NCBI GenBank assembly: GCA_050290225.1
Contig: JBNKHG010000027.1
Location: 1-49,599, forward strand
DNA: 49,599 nt
Direction: 5' to 3'
From: JBNKHG01 sp050290225
GTDB lineage: Bacteria; Pseudomonadota; Gammaproteobacteria; Pseudomonadales; Cellvibrionaceae
A model generated the notes under the pieces. It was not told the DNA's origin. It saw nothing but the letters and a program-made list of their open reading frames with translations, and did no database searches. A program made the translations under genes and the position numbers. This document shows positions 24,451 to 33,291 of the stretch, in pieces. Within the stretch, counting starts at the first letter, position 1; every line of letters starts with the position of its first letter.

Positions 24451-24941
24451 TGGATTCGCACGCTCAATTCAAACTGTTCTTCTTTGGATAGGGTTTTCGT
24501 TCCATCCTCGTCCCGGCTCTGCTCGTACCAGGAGATCTTGATCTTATGCAGATCGCCGTCCTTGGTGACTGTTCCTACCCCATTGGGTAAACCAAAACTT
24601 TTACTGGCGTCGTCAAAATCCAATGAGTTCTTGATTTCCTGGTTCCATTCATAGGCGTCTCTCTGCGCCACCTGGGTCGACGTACAGGCAGTACATCCAG
24701 GGTCAGATTCATTTCCATCGACACCGTCATAGGCGCCGGCACTGACACCCGCTTTGTTGGAGCGCATGCGTTCGGCCATATCGTAAGCGTAAATGGTCGC
24801 CAGGGAGCGATACTGGGAGTTATTCACGTTTTTTACACTCAGCATCTGCATACTGGCCAACCCCAAAAAACCAACGGCCAGAATGATAATGGTCACCAAT
24901 ACTTCAATCATGGTGGCGCCCTTTTGGCGACGAGCAGTCAT
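24447..24941 (-). CDS. pilV: Minor pilin PilV
   Basis: A 164-residue prepilin (GspI-like). The leader is MTARRQKG, and the mature start is ATMIEVLVTIIILAVGFLG with Glu at +5, the sequence most typical of PilV. The family word QYRSLATIYAYDMAERMRSN follows. ATG 24941 has GAGGAAA upstream. Longer in-frame extension upstream overlaps fimU and is not credible. It starts 10 bases after fimU and overlaps pilW by four. Confidence 0.93.
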   Translation of the reverse strand: MTARRQKGATMIEVLVTIIILAVGFLGLASMQMLSVKNVNNSQYRSLATIYAYDMAERMRSNKAGVSAGAYDGVDGNESDPGCTACTSTQVAQRDAYEWNQEIKNSLDFDDASKSFGLPNGVGTVTKDGDLHKIKISWYEQSRDEDGTKTLSKEEQFELSVRIQ

Positions 24942-24951
24942 ACGCCTTTCC

Positions 24952-25524
24952 TCACGAGCAAGTCTTCTTGGCAACCGAAATAGCACCTGACACCAATAGC
25001 ATAATATCCCTACCGGTTTCGCCAGTGCGACTATCACAGACGGTAAAAACGTCATCCTTGTCCACCTCGCCAGTTCCTTCAAAGATAAAGACTGTGCGCG
25101 AATTGCCGCTGGATACCGAATTGAAGTCCGACATCGCTTCCCACAGGCGAAGTTCCTCACCACTGTCCCAGTTATCATCGCCGTCCGCGTCGATCCACAC
25201 GACAAGACCACCGGTCCAACTGCTACCATCGCGACGCCCCAGATGAACACTGTCGCCACGCCGCACCGCCTCGGCCCTGGCAAAATTGAACGCGCCAATC
25301 AACTCGTTGGAACTGGTAACAATGCGATTATTCTGGATCGTTTCCTGAAAACTCGGGATGCCAATCAAAAGCAGTACAGCAATGACCGCGACCGAGACCA
25401 ACAACTCGATCAGCGTCATACCGCACGCTCTGCTCTGGCGAGATAAGTTCTGGAACCGTGGTTCTCGGGAGGCCACGGAAAAATAACCCACTCGTTTTGT
25501 CAGCTTAACGTTATCCATAGGCAT
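24952..25524 (-). CDS. fimU: Minor pilin FimU (GspH/FimT family)
   Basis: A 190-residue prepilin. Cleavage is expected after Gly35 (RACG), giving MTLIELLVSVAVIAVLLLIG with Glu at +5. GspH/FimT words follow (FNFARAEAVRRGDSVHLG, WIDADGDDNWDSGEELR). The 35-residue leader is long for this family, so the true start may be later, for example GTG near 25476. No better ribosome site is visible. It is the first gene of fimU-pilV-pilW-pilX-pilY1-pilE and is the GspH counterpart in the minor pilin tip complex. Confidence 0.88.
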   Translation of the reverse strand: MPMDNVKLTKRVGYFSVASREPRFQNLSRQSRACGMTLIELLVSVAVIAVLLLIGIPSFQETIQNNRIVTSSNELIGAFNFARAEAVRRGDSVHLGRRDGSSWTGGLVVWIDADGDDNWDSGEELRLWEAMSDFNSVSSGNSRTVFIFEGTGEVDKDDVFTVCDSRTGETGRDIMLLVSGAISVAKKTCS

Positions 25525-25635
25525 GTTTATAACAGAGGACTACCGTTTTTTCTTTAGGGAAGTGGACAGGCGGACCTGCAAAGCGACCAACTGGCAGTCG
25601 CCAACAGGGCCCTTGATCGCAATAACAGATTCTAC

Positions 25636-25665
25636 AAAAAAGCCGCATATCCCATGCGGCTTTTT
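25636..25665. terminator. Bidirectional terminator between fimU and ispH
   Basis: GCCGCAT (25642-25648) and ATGCGGC (25654-25660) form a perfect 7-bp stem with a 5-nt loop, flanked by six A and five T. It lies 45 bases beyond the ispH stop and serves that leftward transcript's upstream neighbour boundary poorly. More likely it ends transcripts reading rightward. For leftward RNA it would stop ispH read-through into fimU. Confidence 0.85.
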
Positions 25666-25704
25666 GCGGAACAGATTGCGAAACAGATCACACGCCAGTA
25701 GGGA

Positions 25705-26643
25705 CTAACCGGTTCTTAACTCCCTGGGCAGTGAGAAGCTGATATTCTCCACTTCGCCAGGCGCCTCTTCCGGAGCCTGTGCCCCCAGCCCCTGCAACCG
25801 CTCGATAACATCCTGCACCAGTACTTCCGGCGCCGAGGCACCGGCTGTAATGCCAATCGAGGGGGATTTTTCCAGCCAGGCGGGTTGAATATCGTCGGGA
25901 CCATCGATCAAATAGGCCTCAGCGCCACAGCGTTCAGCCAGCTCCCGCAAACGGTTGGAATTTGAACTGTTGGGTGAGCCCACCACCAACACCAGATCCG
26001 ACTCAAGCGCCAGCTGTTTGACCGCATCCTGGCGGTTAGTGGTGGCATAGCAGATATCATCCTTGCGCGGCCCCTGGATTTTGGGAAACTTGCGGCGCAG
26101 GGAGTCAATCACTTTGGCGGTATCATCCATCGACAAGGTGGTCTGGGTGACGTAAGCAAGGGCCTCCGGGTTGCGAACCTCGAGAATCGCCACATCCGCC
26201 TCGTCCTCCACCAGGTAGATCTCGCCGCCCTGTGCATTATCGTACTGGCCCATGGTGCCTTCCACTTCGGGATGACCCTGATGGCCAATCAGTATGCATT
26301 CCTTGCCCTCGCGACTGTATTTCGCCACTTCCATATGCACTTTGGTCACCAGGGGGCAGGTGGCGTCGAAGACCTTCAGGCCACGCTCCTGCGCCTCCTG
26401 TCTCACGGCCTGGGATACCCCGTGCGCGCTGAAAATCACGATCGCTTCAGCCGGCACTTCGTCCAGCTCGTCCACAAATACCGCGCCGCGTTCGCGCAGG
26501 CTCTCCACCACAAACTTGTTGTGCACCACCTCGTGGCGAACATAGATGGGAGCACCAAAAACGTCGAGGGCACGGTTAACGATATCGATGGCACGATCGA
26601 CACCGGCACAAAACCCCCGGGGGTTGGCGAGTTTAATCTGCAT
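25705..26643 (-). CDS. ispH: 4-hydroxy-3-methylbut-2-enyl diphosphate reductase
   Basis: The last enzyme of the MEP isoprenoid pathway, an iron-sulfur reductase producing IPP and DMAPP. The 312-residue protein has cluster cysteines Cys12 (RGFCAGV), Cys96 (DATCPLV) and a third in DDICYATTNRQ. Substrate-binding His41 and His74 and catalytic Glu126 (GHPEVEGTMG) are all present. It is the last gene of the ileS-lspA-fkpB-ispH run, with a 53-bp spacer after fkpB. Confidence 0.97.
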   Translation of the reverse strand: MQIKLANPRGFCAGVDRAIDIVNRALDVFGAPIYVRHEVVHNKFVVESLRERGAVFVDELDEVPAEAIVIFSAHGVSQAVRQEAQERGLKVFDATCPLVTKVHMEVAKYSREGKECILIGHQGHPEVEGTMGQYDNAQGGEIYLVEDEADVAILEVRNPEALAYVTQTTLSMDDTAKVIDSLRRKFPKIQGPRKDDICYATTNRQDAVKQLALESDLVLVVGSPNSSNSNRLRELAERCGAEAYLIDGPDDIQPAWLEKSPSIGITAGASAPEVLVQDVIERLQGLGAQAPEEAPGEVENISFSLPRELRTG

Positions 26644-26662
26644 AGCCTGTTAGCTCCTCACC

Positions 26663-26688
26663 CTTTGCACTTTAACTTTGCACCTTAA
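26663..26688. repeat. 13-bp tandem duplication in the ispH-fkpB spacer
   Basis: CTTTGCACTTTAA (26663-26675) is followed by CTTTGCACCTTAA (26676-26688), then a degraded third start CTTCGACAC. It fills much of the spacer between the fkpB stop and the ispH start. Confidence 0.8.
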
Positions 26689-26696
26689 CTTCGACA

Positions 26697-27182
26697 CTAG
26701 TGAACCTGAACCGGCTCCACCACCAGGATTTCCACTTCGAACTGCAGATCACGGCCGGCCAGCGGGTGATTGAAATCGACGGTGACCTCCACATCGTCAA
26801 AGTCAGTGACAACGCCGGGCAATTCAGCCTTCTGGGCATCCGCGAAGGAGAGCATCAAGCCTTCCTCCAACGCCACATCGTCGCCAAACTCCGTACGGGG
26901 AATTTTCTGTACATTGTTCGGGTTGGACTGGCCAAAACCGTTTTCCGGCGTGATCACAAAAGTCTCCCGGTGACCGGCGGCGAGGCCTAATAGTGCCCGC
27001 TCAAATCCCTCCAGCAGATTACCGTCACCAACCTCAAACGTGGCGGGTTCACGCTCGAAGGTGGAGTCCACCACCGAGCCATCATCCAGTTTAACCGCGA
27101 AATGCAGCGTTACGCGGGTGCCTTCACCCACAACCAGGGTCGCGTTATCGCTGACCGTCATATCATTCATAAAGTCTGTCAC
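26697..27182 (-). CDS. fkpB: FKBP-type peptidyl-prolyl isomerase, SlpA-like
   Basis: A 161-residue cytoplasmic prolyl isomerase of the SlpA/FkpB class. An FKBP half (VTLHFAVKLDDGSVVDST) is interrupted by the IF (insert-in-flap) chaperone domain, ending with VTVDFNHPLAGRDLQFEVEI, the signature of this class. It is translated 3 bases after lspA and precedes ispH, the usual order. The family assists folding and is found on ribosomes in E. coli SlpA. Confidence 0.93.
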   Translation of the reverse strand: MTDFMNDMTVSDNATLVVGEGTRVTLHFAVKLDDGSVVDSTFEREPATFEVGDGNLLEGFERALLGLAAGHRETFVITPENGFGQSNPNNVQKIPRTEFGDDVALEEGLMLSFADAQKAELPGVVTDFDDVEVTVDFNHPLAGRDLQFEVEILVVEPVQVH

Positions 27183-27185
27183 TCA

Positions 27186-27692
27186 CTACTCAGCTTGGTC
27201 TGAATCTTTTCGAGGCTGATTGAAAAACATATCCCACAATAACATTAAGGCGCCCAGGGTAATGGCACTGTCGGCGAGATTAAACGCCGGCCATGCATAC
27301 TGCTTGTAGTGCAACACAATAAAGTCAACCACATAGCCCAACACCAAGCGGTCATAGAGGTTGCCGATGGCGCCCCCCAATATCAATGCCAGGGACGCGG
27401 CCTCCCAACGCTTGGCCGGTTTCAGGCGCGCAATCCACACCACCAGCACCAGGCTCACCACCAGGGCCACCACACCGAAAAACCACCGCTGCCAGCCACT
27501 GGCATCGCTAAGGAAGCTGAACGCAGCGCCGCTGTTGTGCAGCAGGGTAAAGTTAAAAAAAGAGGTAACCACCTCCGGCTGGCCGTAATCGAGGCTGGCG
27601 CTGACCCACATTTTGCTCAGTTGATCCAACAGGATCACCGCCATTGCCAGTCCGTACCAAAGCCAGATGTGCTTGGGTAAACCCTTGGTCAT
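27186..27692 (-). CDS. lspA: Lipoprotein signal peptidase (signal peptidase II)
   Basis: A 168-residue inner membrane aspartic protease that removes signal peptides from diacylglyceryl-modified prolipoproteins. It has four membrane segments. The catalytic aspartates lie in GNLYDRLVLGYVVDFI and FNLADSAI. The start at 27692 (MTKGLPKHIW) has GAGATAAAG upstream. An in-frame TTG or similar codon at 27719 would add MLANAEIKI. A repeat-rich 148-bp gap separates it from ileS. Confidence 0.96.
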   Translation of the reverse strand: MTKGLPKHIWLWYGLAMAVILLDQLSKMWVSASLDYGQPEVVTSFFNFTLLHNSGAAFSFLSDASGWQRWFFGVVALVVSLVLVVWIARLKPAKRWEAASLALILGGAIGNLYDRLVLGYVVDFIVLHYKQYAWPAFNLADSAITLGALMLLWDMFFNQPRKDSDQAE

Positions 27693-27750
27693 AATCTTTA
27701 TCTCAGCGTTCGCTAACACGTCGGTACCTAATCGTTAAGTCCGTTACCAC

Positions 27751-27840
27751 CAGGCCCATAGCTTTCAGACCCAATGTCCCTAAGCCCATAGCGCTTAAGC
27801 CCATAGCGCTTAAGCCCAAAGTGCTTAGGCCCGAAAGCTC
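27751..27840. repeat. 15-bp tandem repeat array, six units, between ileS and lspA
   Basis: Two identical units TAAGCCCATAGCGCT (27781-27810) are followed by TAAGCCCAAAGTGCT and TAGGCCCGAAAGCTC and preceded by two diverged units (27751-27780). The array abuts the ileS stop codon. The unit contains the self-complementary core AGCGCT. The pattern fits local replication slippage with later drift. Confidence 0.9.
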
Positions 27841-30657
27841 TTAAGCAAAAAAACGCTGTTCACCATCACCACTGACATTCTCGACACAACGACCGCAGAT
27901 TTCCGGGTGCTCGGCGTTATGGCCGACGTCTTCGCGATGATGCCAACAGCGGGCACACTTTGCTCCCCCGGACCTGGTCACGGTCACCTTCAATCCCTCA
28001 AGGTCGGACGCATCGGCATCATTACCGGAAGCCAGATCGGCAATACTGGCGCCGGACGTTATCAGCACAAAACGCAGCTCTTCGCCCAGGCGCTCCAGCT
28101 GAGCCTTAAGCTCCGAATCGCAGTGCAATACCACCTGGGCCTCCAGGGAACCGCCTACTTCACCCAGATTGCGTTTGGCTTCAATCACCCTGTTGACCGC
28201 GGTTTTCACCTCGGACACCAGGCGCCAGTAATCCGCCCCCATGGTGTCACCGTCGTCCAGACGCGCCAGGGGATACCATTCGGCGGTAAATACCGAACCC
28301 CGGCGTTCACCGGGAATAAACTGCCAGAGTTCATCGGCGGTAAAACTGAGAATGGGCGCAATCCAGCGGGCAAAGGCCTCGACAATATGATAGAGCGCGG
28401 TCTGCGCAGAGCGCCGGGCGCGGCTGTCTGCCTGTGTGGTGTATTGGCGGTCCTTGATAATATCCAGGTAGAACCCCCCCATATCCACCACACAGAAATT
28501 GTGCAGTTTCTGGTAGATCTGATGGAACTGGTAGGCGTCGTAAGCGGCCACAATTTCATCCTGCAGACGTGCGGCACGATCCACAGCCCAGCGGTCCAGG
28601 GCCAACATCTCGGTATCGGCCAGCAGATCGGTCCCGGGGTCGAAGCCGTTCAGGTTCGACAGGAAAAAGCGTGCCGTATTGCGGATGCGGCGGTAGGAAT
28701 CGGCGGTACGTTTGAGAATCTCATCGGAGACACTCATCTCACCGCTAAAATCTGTGGCCGCCACCCACAAGCGCAGCACATCGGCACCCAGTTCGTTCAC
28801 CACCTTTTGGGGTGAAATCACATTGCCCACGGATTTGGACATTTTGCGACCCTGGGCATCCACGGTGAAGCCGTGGGTGAGCACCTGCCGGTAGGGCGGT
28901 ACGCCGTTGATGGCCATGGACGTTTTGAGGGACGACTGAAACCAGCCGCGGTGCTGGTCCGATCCTTCCAGGTAGAGATCCGCCGGGAAGCGCAGCTGTT
29001 CGCGCCGGCGCAATACCGCGTGGTGAGTGACACCGGAATCGAACCACACGTCCAGGGTGTCGGTCACCTTGGCGTACTGCTCCGCCTCGCTGCCCAAAAG
29101 CGCTTCGGGCTCCAGATCGAACCAGGCGTCCATCCCGTCCTTTTCCACCCGCTGGGCAATCTCTTCGATCAAGCGCGGCGTCTCGGGGTGTAGTTCCTGG
29201 GTTTCCTTGTGCACAAACAGAGCGATCGGCGCCCCCCAGGTGCGCTGGCGGGAGATACACCAGTCCGGGCTTGATTCCAGCATCGCATCGATACGGGCCT
29301 CGCCCCATTCAGGAAACCACTGCACCCCTTTAACCGCTTCCTTAACACTGTCGAGGAGGTTGTTCTTGGTCATACTCACAAACCACTGGGGTGTGGCACG
29401 AAAAATCAGCGGTGTCTTGGTGCGCCAACAGTGGGGGTAGCTGTGGGTCAGTTTCGACTCGCACAGGAGAGCTCCCCGGTCTTTCAACACAGCGATCACT
29501 TTCTCGTCCACCTTGTACACGTGATCGCCGGCAAAGAGCTCCACATCGGCGCGATAGATGCCATGATCATCAACATAGTTCAAGGTGCCGATGCCGTATT
29601 TGGCACCCACAGCAAAGTCATCGGCGCCGTGGTCGGGTGCGGTATGCACACAACCGGTACCCGCATCTGTGGTGACATGTTCGCCCAGGATCACCGGCAA
29701 CTGCTTGTCATAGAACGGGTGTTTCAGTTGCAGATGTTCAAGCGCCAGGCCTTTACAACGCCCCACCACTTCGGCGCTTTCATTCCCGGTGCTTTCGATC
29801 CCGGCGCGTGCGAGCACTGACTCATAGAGTGCCCCGGCCATCAGCAAACGCTCATCGCCGGCCTGTACCACCACATAATCCAGCTGGCCATTGACACTGA
29901 CCGCCTGGCTGGCTGGCAGGGTCCAGGGCGTCGTGGTCCAGATCACCACCGACAGGGGGCCGGTCCCTGACAAGCCGGGCATGGCCGCCGCCAGTGCACT
30001 GTCATCCGCTACCGGGTAGCGCACATCGATGGAGAAGGAGACCTTGTCCTGATATTCCACTTCAGCTTCCGCCAGTGCAGAACCGCCCACCACACTCCAG
30101 TACACCGGTTTGAATCCCTTGTGCAGGTGGCCATTTTCCACGATCTTGCCAAGGGCCCGAATAATATCCGCTTCAAAACCATTGCTCATGGTGAGATAGG
30201 GTTGGTCCCAGTCGCCAAACACCCCCAGGCGAATAAAGTCTTTTTTCTGTCCCTCTACCTGGCGTGCGGCGTAGTCGCGGCATTTCTGGCGGAAGGTTTT
30301 GAAATCCACCTTAGTACCGGCCTTGCCGATTTTCTTTTCCACATTGTGCTCAATAGGCAGGCCATGGCAGTCCCAACCCGGCACATAGGGGGCGTCAAAC
30401 CCACTCAGGGATTTCGATTTGACGATAATATCCTTGAGGACCTTATTCACCGAGTGTCCGATATGAATATCGCCATTGGCGTAAGGAGGACCATCGTGGA
30501 GAATAAACTTGTCGCGCCCGGCTCTGGCTGCGCGGATCTCGGAGTAGATGTCCTGCTGCTGCCAGTTTTTCAGCATACCCGGCTCCCGCTGGGCCAGGTT
30601 GGCTTTCATGGAGAAGGGTGTTTTCGGTAAATTCAAAGTCGATTTATAGTCAGTCAT
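27841..30657 (-). CDS. ileS: Isoleucyl-tRNA synthetase
   Basis: A class I aminoacyl-tRNA synthetase of 938 residues, the same length as the E. coli enzyme. HIGH is at 65-68 and KMSKS near 605 (GRKMSKSVGN). The CP1 editing domain lies between them (TTPWTLPASQ). The C-terminal zinc finger is CARCWHHREDVGHN with a second CGRC pair. It charges tRNA-Ile and edits valine. It belongs to the ribF-ileS-lspA-fkpB-ispH run. ribF is 56 bases upstream. Confidence 0.98.
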   Translation of the reverse strand: MTDYKSTLNLPKTPFSMKANLAQREPGMLKNWQQQDIYSEIRAARAGRDKFILHDGPPYANGDIHIGHSVNKVLKDIIVKSKSLSGFDAPYVPGWDCHGLPIEHNVEKKIGKAGTKVDFKTFRQKCRDYAARQVEGQKKDFIRLGVFGDWDQPYLTMSNGFEADIIRALGKIVENGHLHKGFKPVYWSVVGGSALAEAEVEYQDKVSFSIDVRYPVADDSALAAAMPGLSGTGPLSVVIWTTTPWTLPASQAVSVNGQLDYVVVQAGDERLLMAGALYESVLARAGIESTGNESAEVVGRCKGLALEHLQLKHPFYDKQLPVILGEHVTTDAGTGCVHTAPDHGADDFAVGAKYGIGTLNYVDDHGIYRADVELFAGDHVYKVDEKVIAVLKDRGALLCESKLTHSYPHCWRTKTPLIFRATPQWFVSMTKNNLLDSVKEAVKGVQWFPEWGEARIDAMLESSPDWCISRQRTWGAPIALFVHKETQELHPETPRLIEEIAQRVEKDGMDAWFDLEPEALLGSEAEQYAKVTDTLDVWFDSGVTHHAVLRRREQLRFPADLYLEGSDQHRGWFQSSLKTSMAINGVPPYRQVLTHGFTVDAQGRKMSKSVGNVISPQKVVNELGADVLRLWVAATDFSGEMSVSDEILKRTADSYRRIRNTARFFLSNLNGFDPGTDLLADTEMLALDRWAVDRAARLQDEIVAAYDAYQFHQIYQKLHNFCVVDMGGFYLDIIKDRQYTTQADSRARRSAQTALYHIVEAFARWIAPILSFTADELWQFIPGERRGSVFTAEWYPLARLDDGDTMGADYWRLVSEVKTAVNRVIEAKRNLGEVGGSLEAQVVLHCDSELKAQLERLGEELRFVLITSGASIADLASGNDADASDLEGLKVTVTRSGGAKCARCWHHREDVGHNAEHPEICGRCVENVSGDGEQRFFA

Positions 30658-30713
30658 ATCGGTCGGTTGTCAGGCTCGGCTCCCTGAGGGGTCCGAGCAT
30701 TCGTGGTCAAAAG

Positions 30714-31691
30714 TTAATCCTGTAAAGAAAGACTCGCAAAGTAGACTTTCGCGTTTTCGATATCCCGTAGCAACTGGGCCTGCAACAGCTCCAGCGATTC
30801 AAATTTCTCTTCCTCGCGGAGCTTGGCCTTGAACTCCACCTCGATAATCTGTCCGTAAATCCGTTCACTGAAATCAAACAGGTGTACTTCGAGGATGGGT
30901 TTGGTCTCCCCACCCACTGTCGGCCTGACACCAACATTAGCCACCCCGGGGACATGGCGGCCATCGGGCAAATTTGCCTGCACGACAAACACCCCACTCA
31001 AAGGCGAACGGTAGCGGCGCAAGTGCACATTGGCTGTGGGAACACCCAATCGGCGTCCCAGTTGCTGGCCGTAAACCACATGGCCGGTAATGATATAAGG
31101 TTTACCCAGCAGCTCGGCAACAAAGTCGAAGTTACCGGCTTCCAGCTCCCGGCGGATACGGGTACTGCTCACCCGCTTGCCTTCGATCTCATAGGTGTGG
31201 GTGTCGGTTACCTCAAAGCCGAAAGTCTCGCCGGCTTTCAGCAGCAATGGGTAATCGCCGCTGCGGTCACAGCCAAAGCGAAAATCGTCACCCACTACCA
31301 GGTATTTAACCTGTAGACCATCCACCAGCACCCGCTGGATAAATTCCTGTGCCGAAAGGCTCCGCAGCGACGGATTGAACTGCAGGCATAATACCCGGTC
31401 GATTCCCGCGGCAAACAGGGCCTGCGCTTTTTCCCGCAATCGCATCAGTCGCGCCGGCGCCTTTTCCCCGGAAAAAAATTCATGGGGCTGGGGCTCGAAT
31501 ACAATGACCACCGAAGGCAATCCCAATTCCCGGGCCTTGCTCTGCACCTGGCGCAGTATCGCCTGATGGCCCAGATGCACCCCATCGAAAGAGCCAATAG
31601 TGGCGACACAACCCCGGTGACGCGGGCGCAAATTGTGTAACCCCCGAATAAACTCTTTTTCGGGTAATGGGTGTTGATGGGTGCCTGTCAA
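30714..31691 (-). CDS. ribF: Bifunctional riboflavin kinase / FAD synthetase
   Basis: Makes FMN and then FAD from riboflavin. The 325-residue protein has an N-terminal nucleotidyltransferase domain (ATIGSFDGVHLGHQ, about 30-43) and a C-terminal riboflavin kinase domain (GHVVYGQQLGRRLGVPTANV; EVHLFDF). No ATG is available. The frame opens with TTG at 31691, after GCAGAGACG. The conserved part begins about 13 residues in (EFIRGLHNLRP), so another rare start is possible. It is first in the run to ispH. Confidence 0.95.
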   Translation of the reverse strand: MTGTHQHPLPEKEFIRGLHNLRPRHRGCVATIGSFDGVHLGHQAILRQVQSKARELGLPSVVIVFEPQPHEFFSGEKAPARLMRLREKAQALFAAGIDRVLCLQFNPSLRSLSAQEFIQRVLVDGLQVKYLVVGDDFRFGCDRSGDYPLLLKAGETFGFEVTDTHTYEIEGKRVSSTRIRRELEAGNFDFVAELLGKPYIITGHVVYGQQLGRRLGVPTANVHLRRYRSPLSGVFVVQANLPDGRHVPGVANVGVRPTVGGETKPILEVHLFDFSERIYGQIIEVEFKAKLREEEKFESLELLQAQLLRDIENAKVYFASLSLQD

Positions 31692-31759
31692 CGTCTCTGC
31701 CTTGCCCAGTCTGCAGTCTGGGGTATAAGGAGGTGCATATCCCCTGTTCCCCCATAGGC

Positions 31760-31788
31760 ATTGCCACAGGGACTTCCCCGATTGTCAA
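31760..31788 (-). promoter_or_regulatory. Candidate promoter of ribF-ileS-lspA operon
   Basis: On the minus strand a perfect -35 TTGACA (31783-31788) is followed after 17 bases by GGCAAT (31760-31765), a weak -10. It lies about 70 bases upstream of ribF, in the gap after the MFS gene. The -35 is good but the -10 is poor. Confidence 0.35.
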
Positions 31789-31822
31789 AAGCGGAAGTAT
31801 ACCTTAGGAGGGGCACGCCGTC

Positions 31823-33220
31823 CTACCTCCGCCGGCGACCGGCGATCAATCCCAGCAACCACCCCCGAAAATGCCGCCAAAAGGCCGGCACTCGCAAACA
31901 GACCCAAACCGCAAAGACCATATTGGCCAGCGCCAGCCCCAGGAAAAACTCGGGTATTGAATAACCCCAAAGCCCCAGTACCAGCAGACCCGCGAGACTG
32001 CTTACCACCATAAACAGGGCATTCAGTATATTGTTGATGGCAATCACCCGGGCGCGCCTCTGCGCCGGCGTTCGCGCCTGTATCAGGGTGTACAGAGGCA
32101 CGATATAGATGCCGCCGAAGACGCCGACCAGGGTCAGATCCAACATGACGCGCAGGCTGCCCTTCTGAGACAGAAAGCCCAGTGCCCCAAAGGGCCTTGG
32201 GTCATCCCCGGGCAGATAGGCCTGGCTGGCAAAATACAGATCCAAACCGAACAGGCTCAATCCCAAAGCGCCGAAGGGCACCAATCCCATTTCCACCCGC
32301 GTGCCAGACAGCCTTTCACACAACAAAGAGCCGGTAGCCACGCCCACGGTAAAGAGACTTAGCAGCAAGGTCACCAGCGTGTTATCCCCCTGCAGGATAT
32401 CCCGGGTATAGGCGGGGAATTGGGTCAAATAGGCGGCCCCCAAAAGCCAGAACCAGGACACAGCCAACATGGATACAAACACCGATGTTCGCCGTCGGGA
32501 CAGGCTCAGTTGCTGCACGGTTTGACGCAGCGGGTTCCAATCCATTTGCAAGTCGGGATTTGAAGCCGCCAACGGCGGCATCGCGCAACTGCACATCCAG
32601 CCCAGTGCGGCAACCAAAACAACCAGCAGTGCCAACACCATTTCAGCCTGTGGTATGCCAGCCGTCAGACCGCCACAGATGGTTCCCAGTAAAATAGCGA
32701 CAAAAGTGCCCATTTCGACCTGGGCATTACCTCCGACCAGCTCGTCCTCTCCAAGCACCTGAGGCAGTATCGCGTATTTTACCGGGCCAAAAAAAGTCGA
32801 TTGCATCCCCATCAGAAACAGCACCGCGAGCAGTCCGGCGGTTGAGTCCAACAACAGCGCCGCCGCCCCTGCCAACATAACGACAATTTCCGCCAGTTTG
32901 ATTCGTCGCACCAAACTCGCCTTGTCGTATTTGTCTGCCAATTGACCGGCGGTGGCGGAGAACAGGAAAAACGGCAGGATAAACAGCCCAGCCGCCAGAT
33001 TGACCAGAGAATGGGTCTCGCCGGAGGTTTCGGCAACGTTGTTACTTGCCGCAAAGACCAACAGCACAATCAGGGCATTTTTATAGAGATTGTCGTTAAA
33101 GGCACCTAAAAACTGAGTGGCAAAAAAGGGCCCAAACCGTCGTTGCAACAACAATTGAAACTGGCTGGTGTGGGACGACGACGCCACAGGAGGTTCTCTA
33201 TCAGTTTGGGTAATGGACAT
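31823..33220 (-). CDS. MFS transporter, LplT-like (lysophospholipid carrier family)
   Basis: A 465-residue major facilitator protein with about 12 membrane segments. The N-terminal words FFATQFLGAFNDNLYKNAL and QSTFFGPVKYAILPQVL are hallmarks of the LplT lysophospholipid flippase group, which is often fused to an acyltransferase. Here it stands alone, with no acyltransferase domain and a short basic tail. It likely moves lysophospholipids inward across the inner membrane, but the substrate is inferred. ATG 33220 is chosen. A GTG at 33241 lies at the edge of the fklB terminator and is less likely. Confidence 0.85.
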   Translation of the reverse strand: MSITQTDREPPVASSSHTSQFQLLLQRRFGPFFATQFLGAFNDNLYKNALIVLLVFAASNNVAETSGETHSLVNLAAGLFILPFFLFSATAGQLADKYDKASLVRRIKLAEIVVMLAGAAALLLDSTAGLLAVLFLMGMQSTFFGPVKYAILPQVLGEDELVGGNAQVEMGTFVAILLGTICGGLTAGIPQAEMVLALLVVLVAALGWMCSCAMPPLAASNPDLQMDWNPLRQTVQQLSLSRRRTSVFVSMLAVSWFWLLGAAYLTQFPAYTRDILQGDNTLVTLLLSLFTVGVATGSLLCERLSGTRVEMGLVPFGALGLSLFGLDLYFASQAYLPGDDPRPFGALGFLSQKGSLRVMLDLTLVGVFGGIYIVPLYTLIQARTPAQRRARVIAINNILNALFMVVSSLAGLLVLGLWGYSIPEFFLGLALANMVFAVWVCLRVPAFWRHFRGWLLGLIAGRRRR

Positions 33221-33240
33221 GACCGATGTTTTCCGGAGCA

Positions 33241-33271
33241 CAAAAAAACCAGCTGAAAAACTGGCTTTTTT
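33241..33271 (-). terminator. Terminator-like hairpin after fklB
   Basis: CCAG and CTGG pair around an A-rich 8-nt loop, with flanking seven A (33242-33248) and six T (33266-33271) that extend the stem imperfectly. On the minus strand it lies 20 bases after the fklB stop and immediately before the MFS start, so it probably limits read-through between the two genes. Confidence 0.6.
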
Positions 33272-33291
33272 GTGTGCAAACTGAGGGTGAT

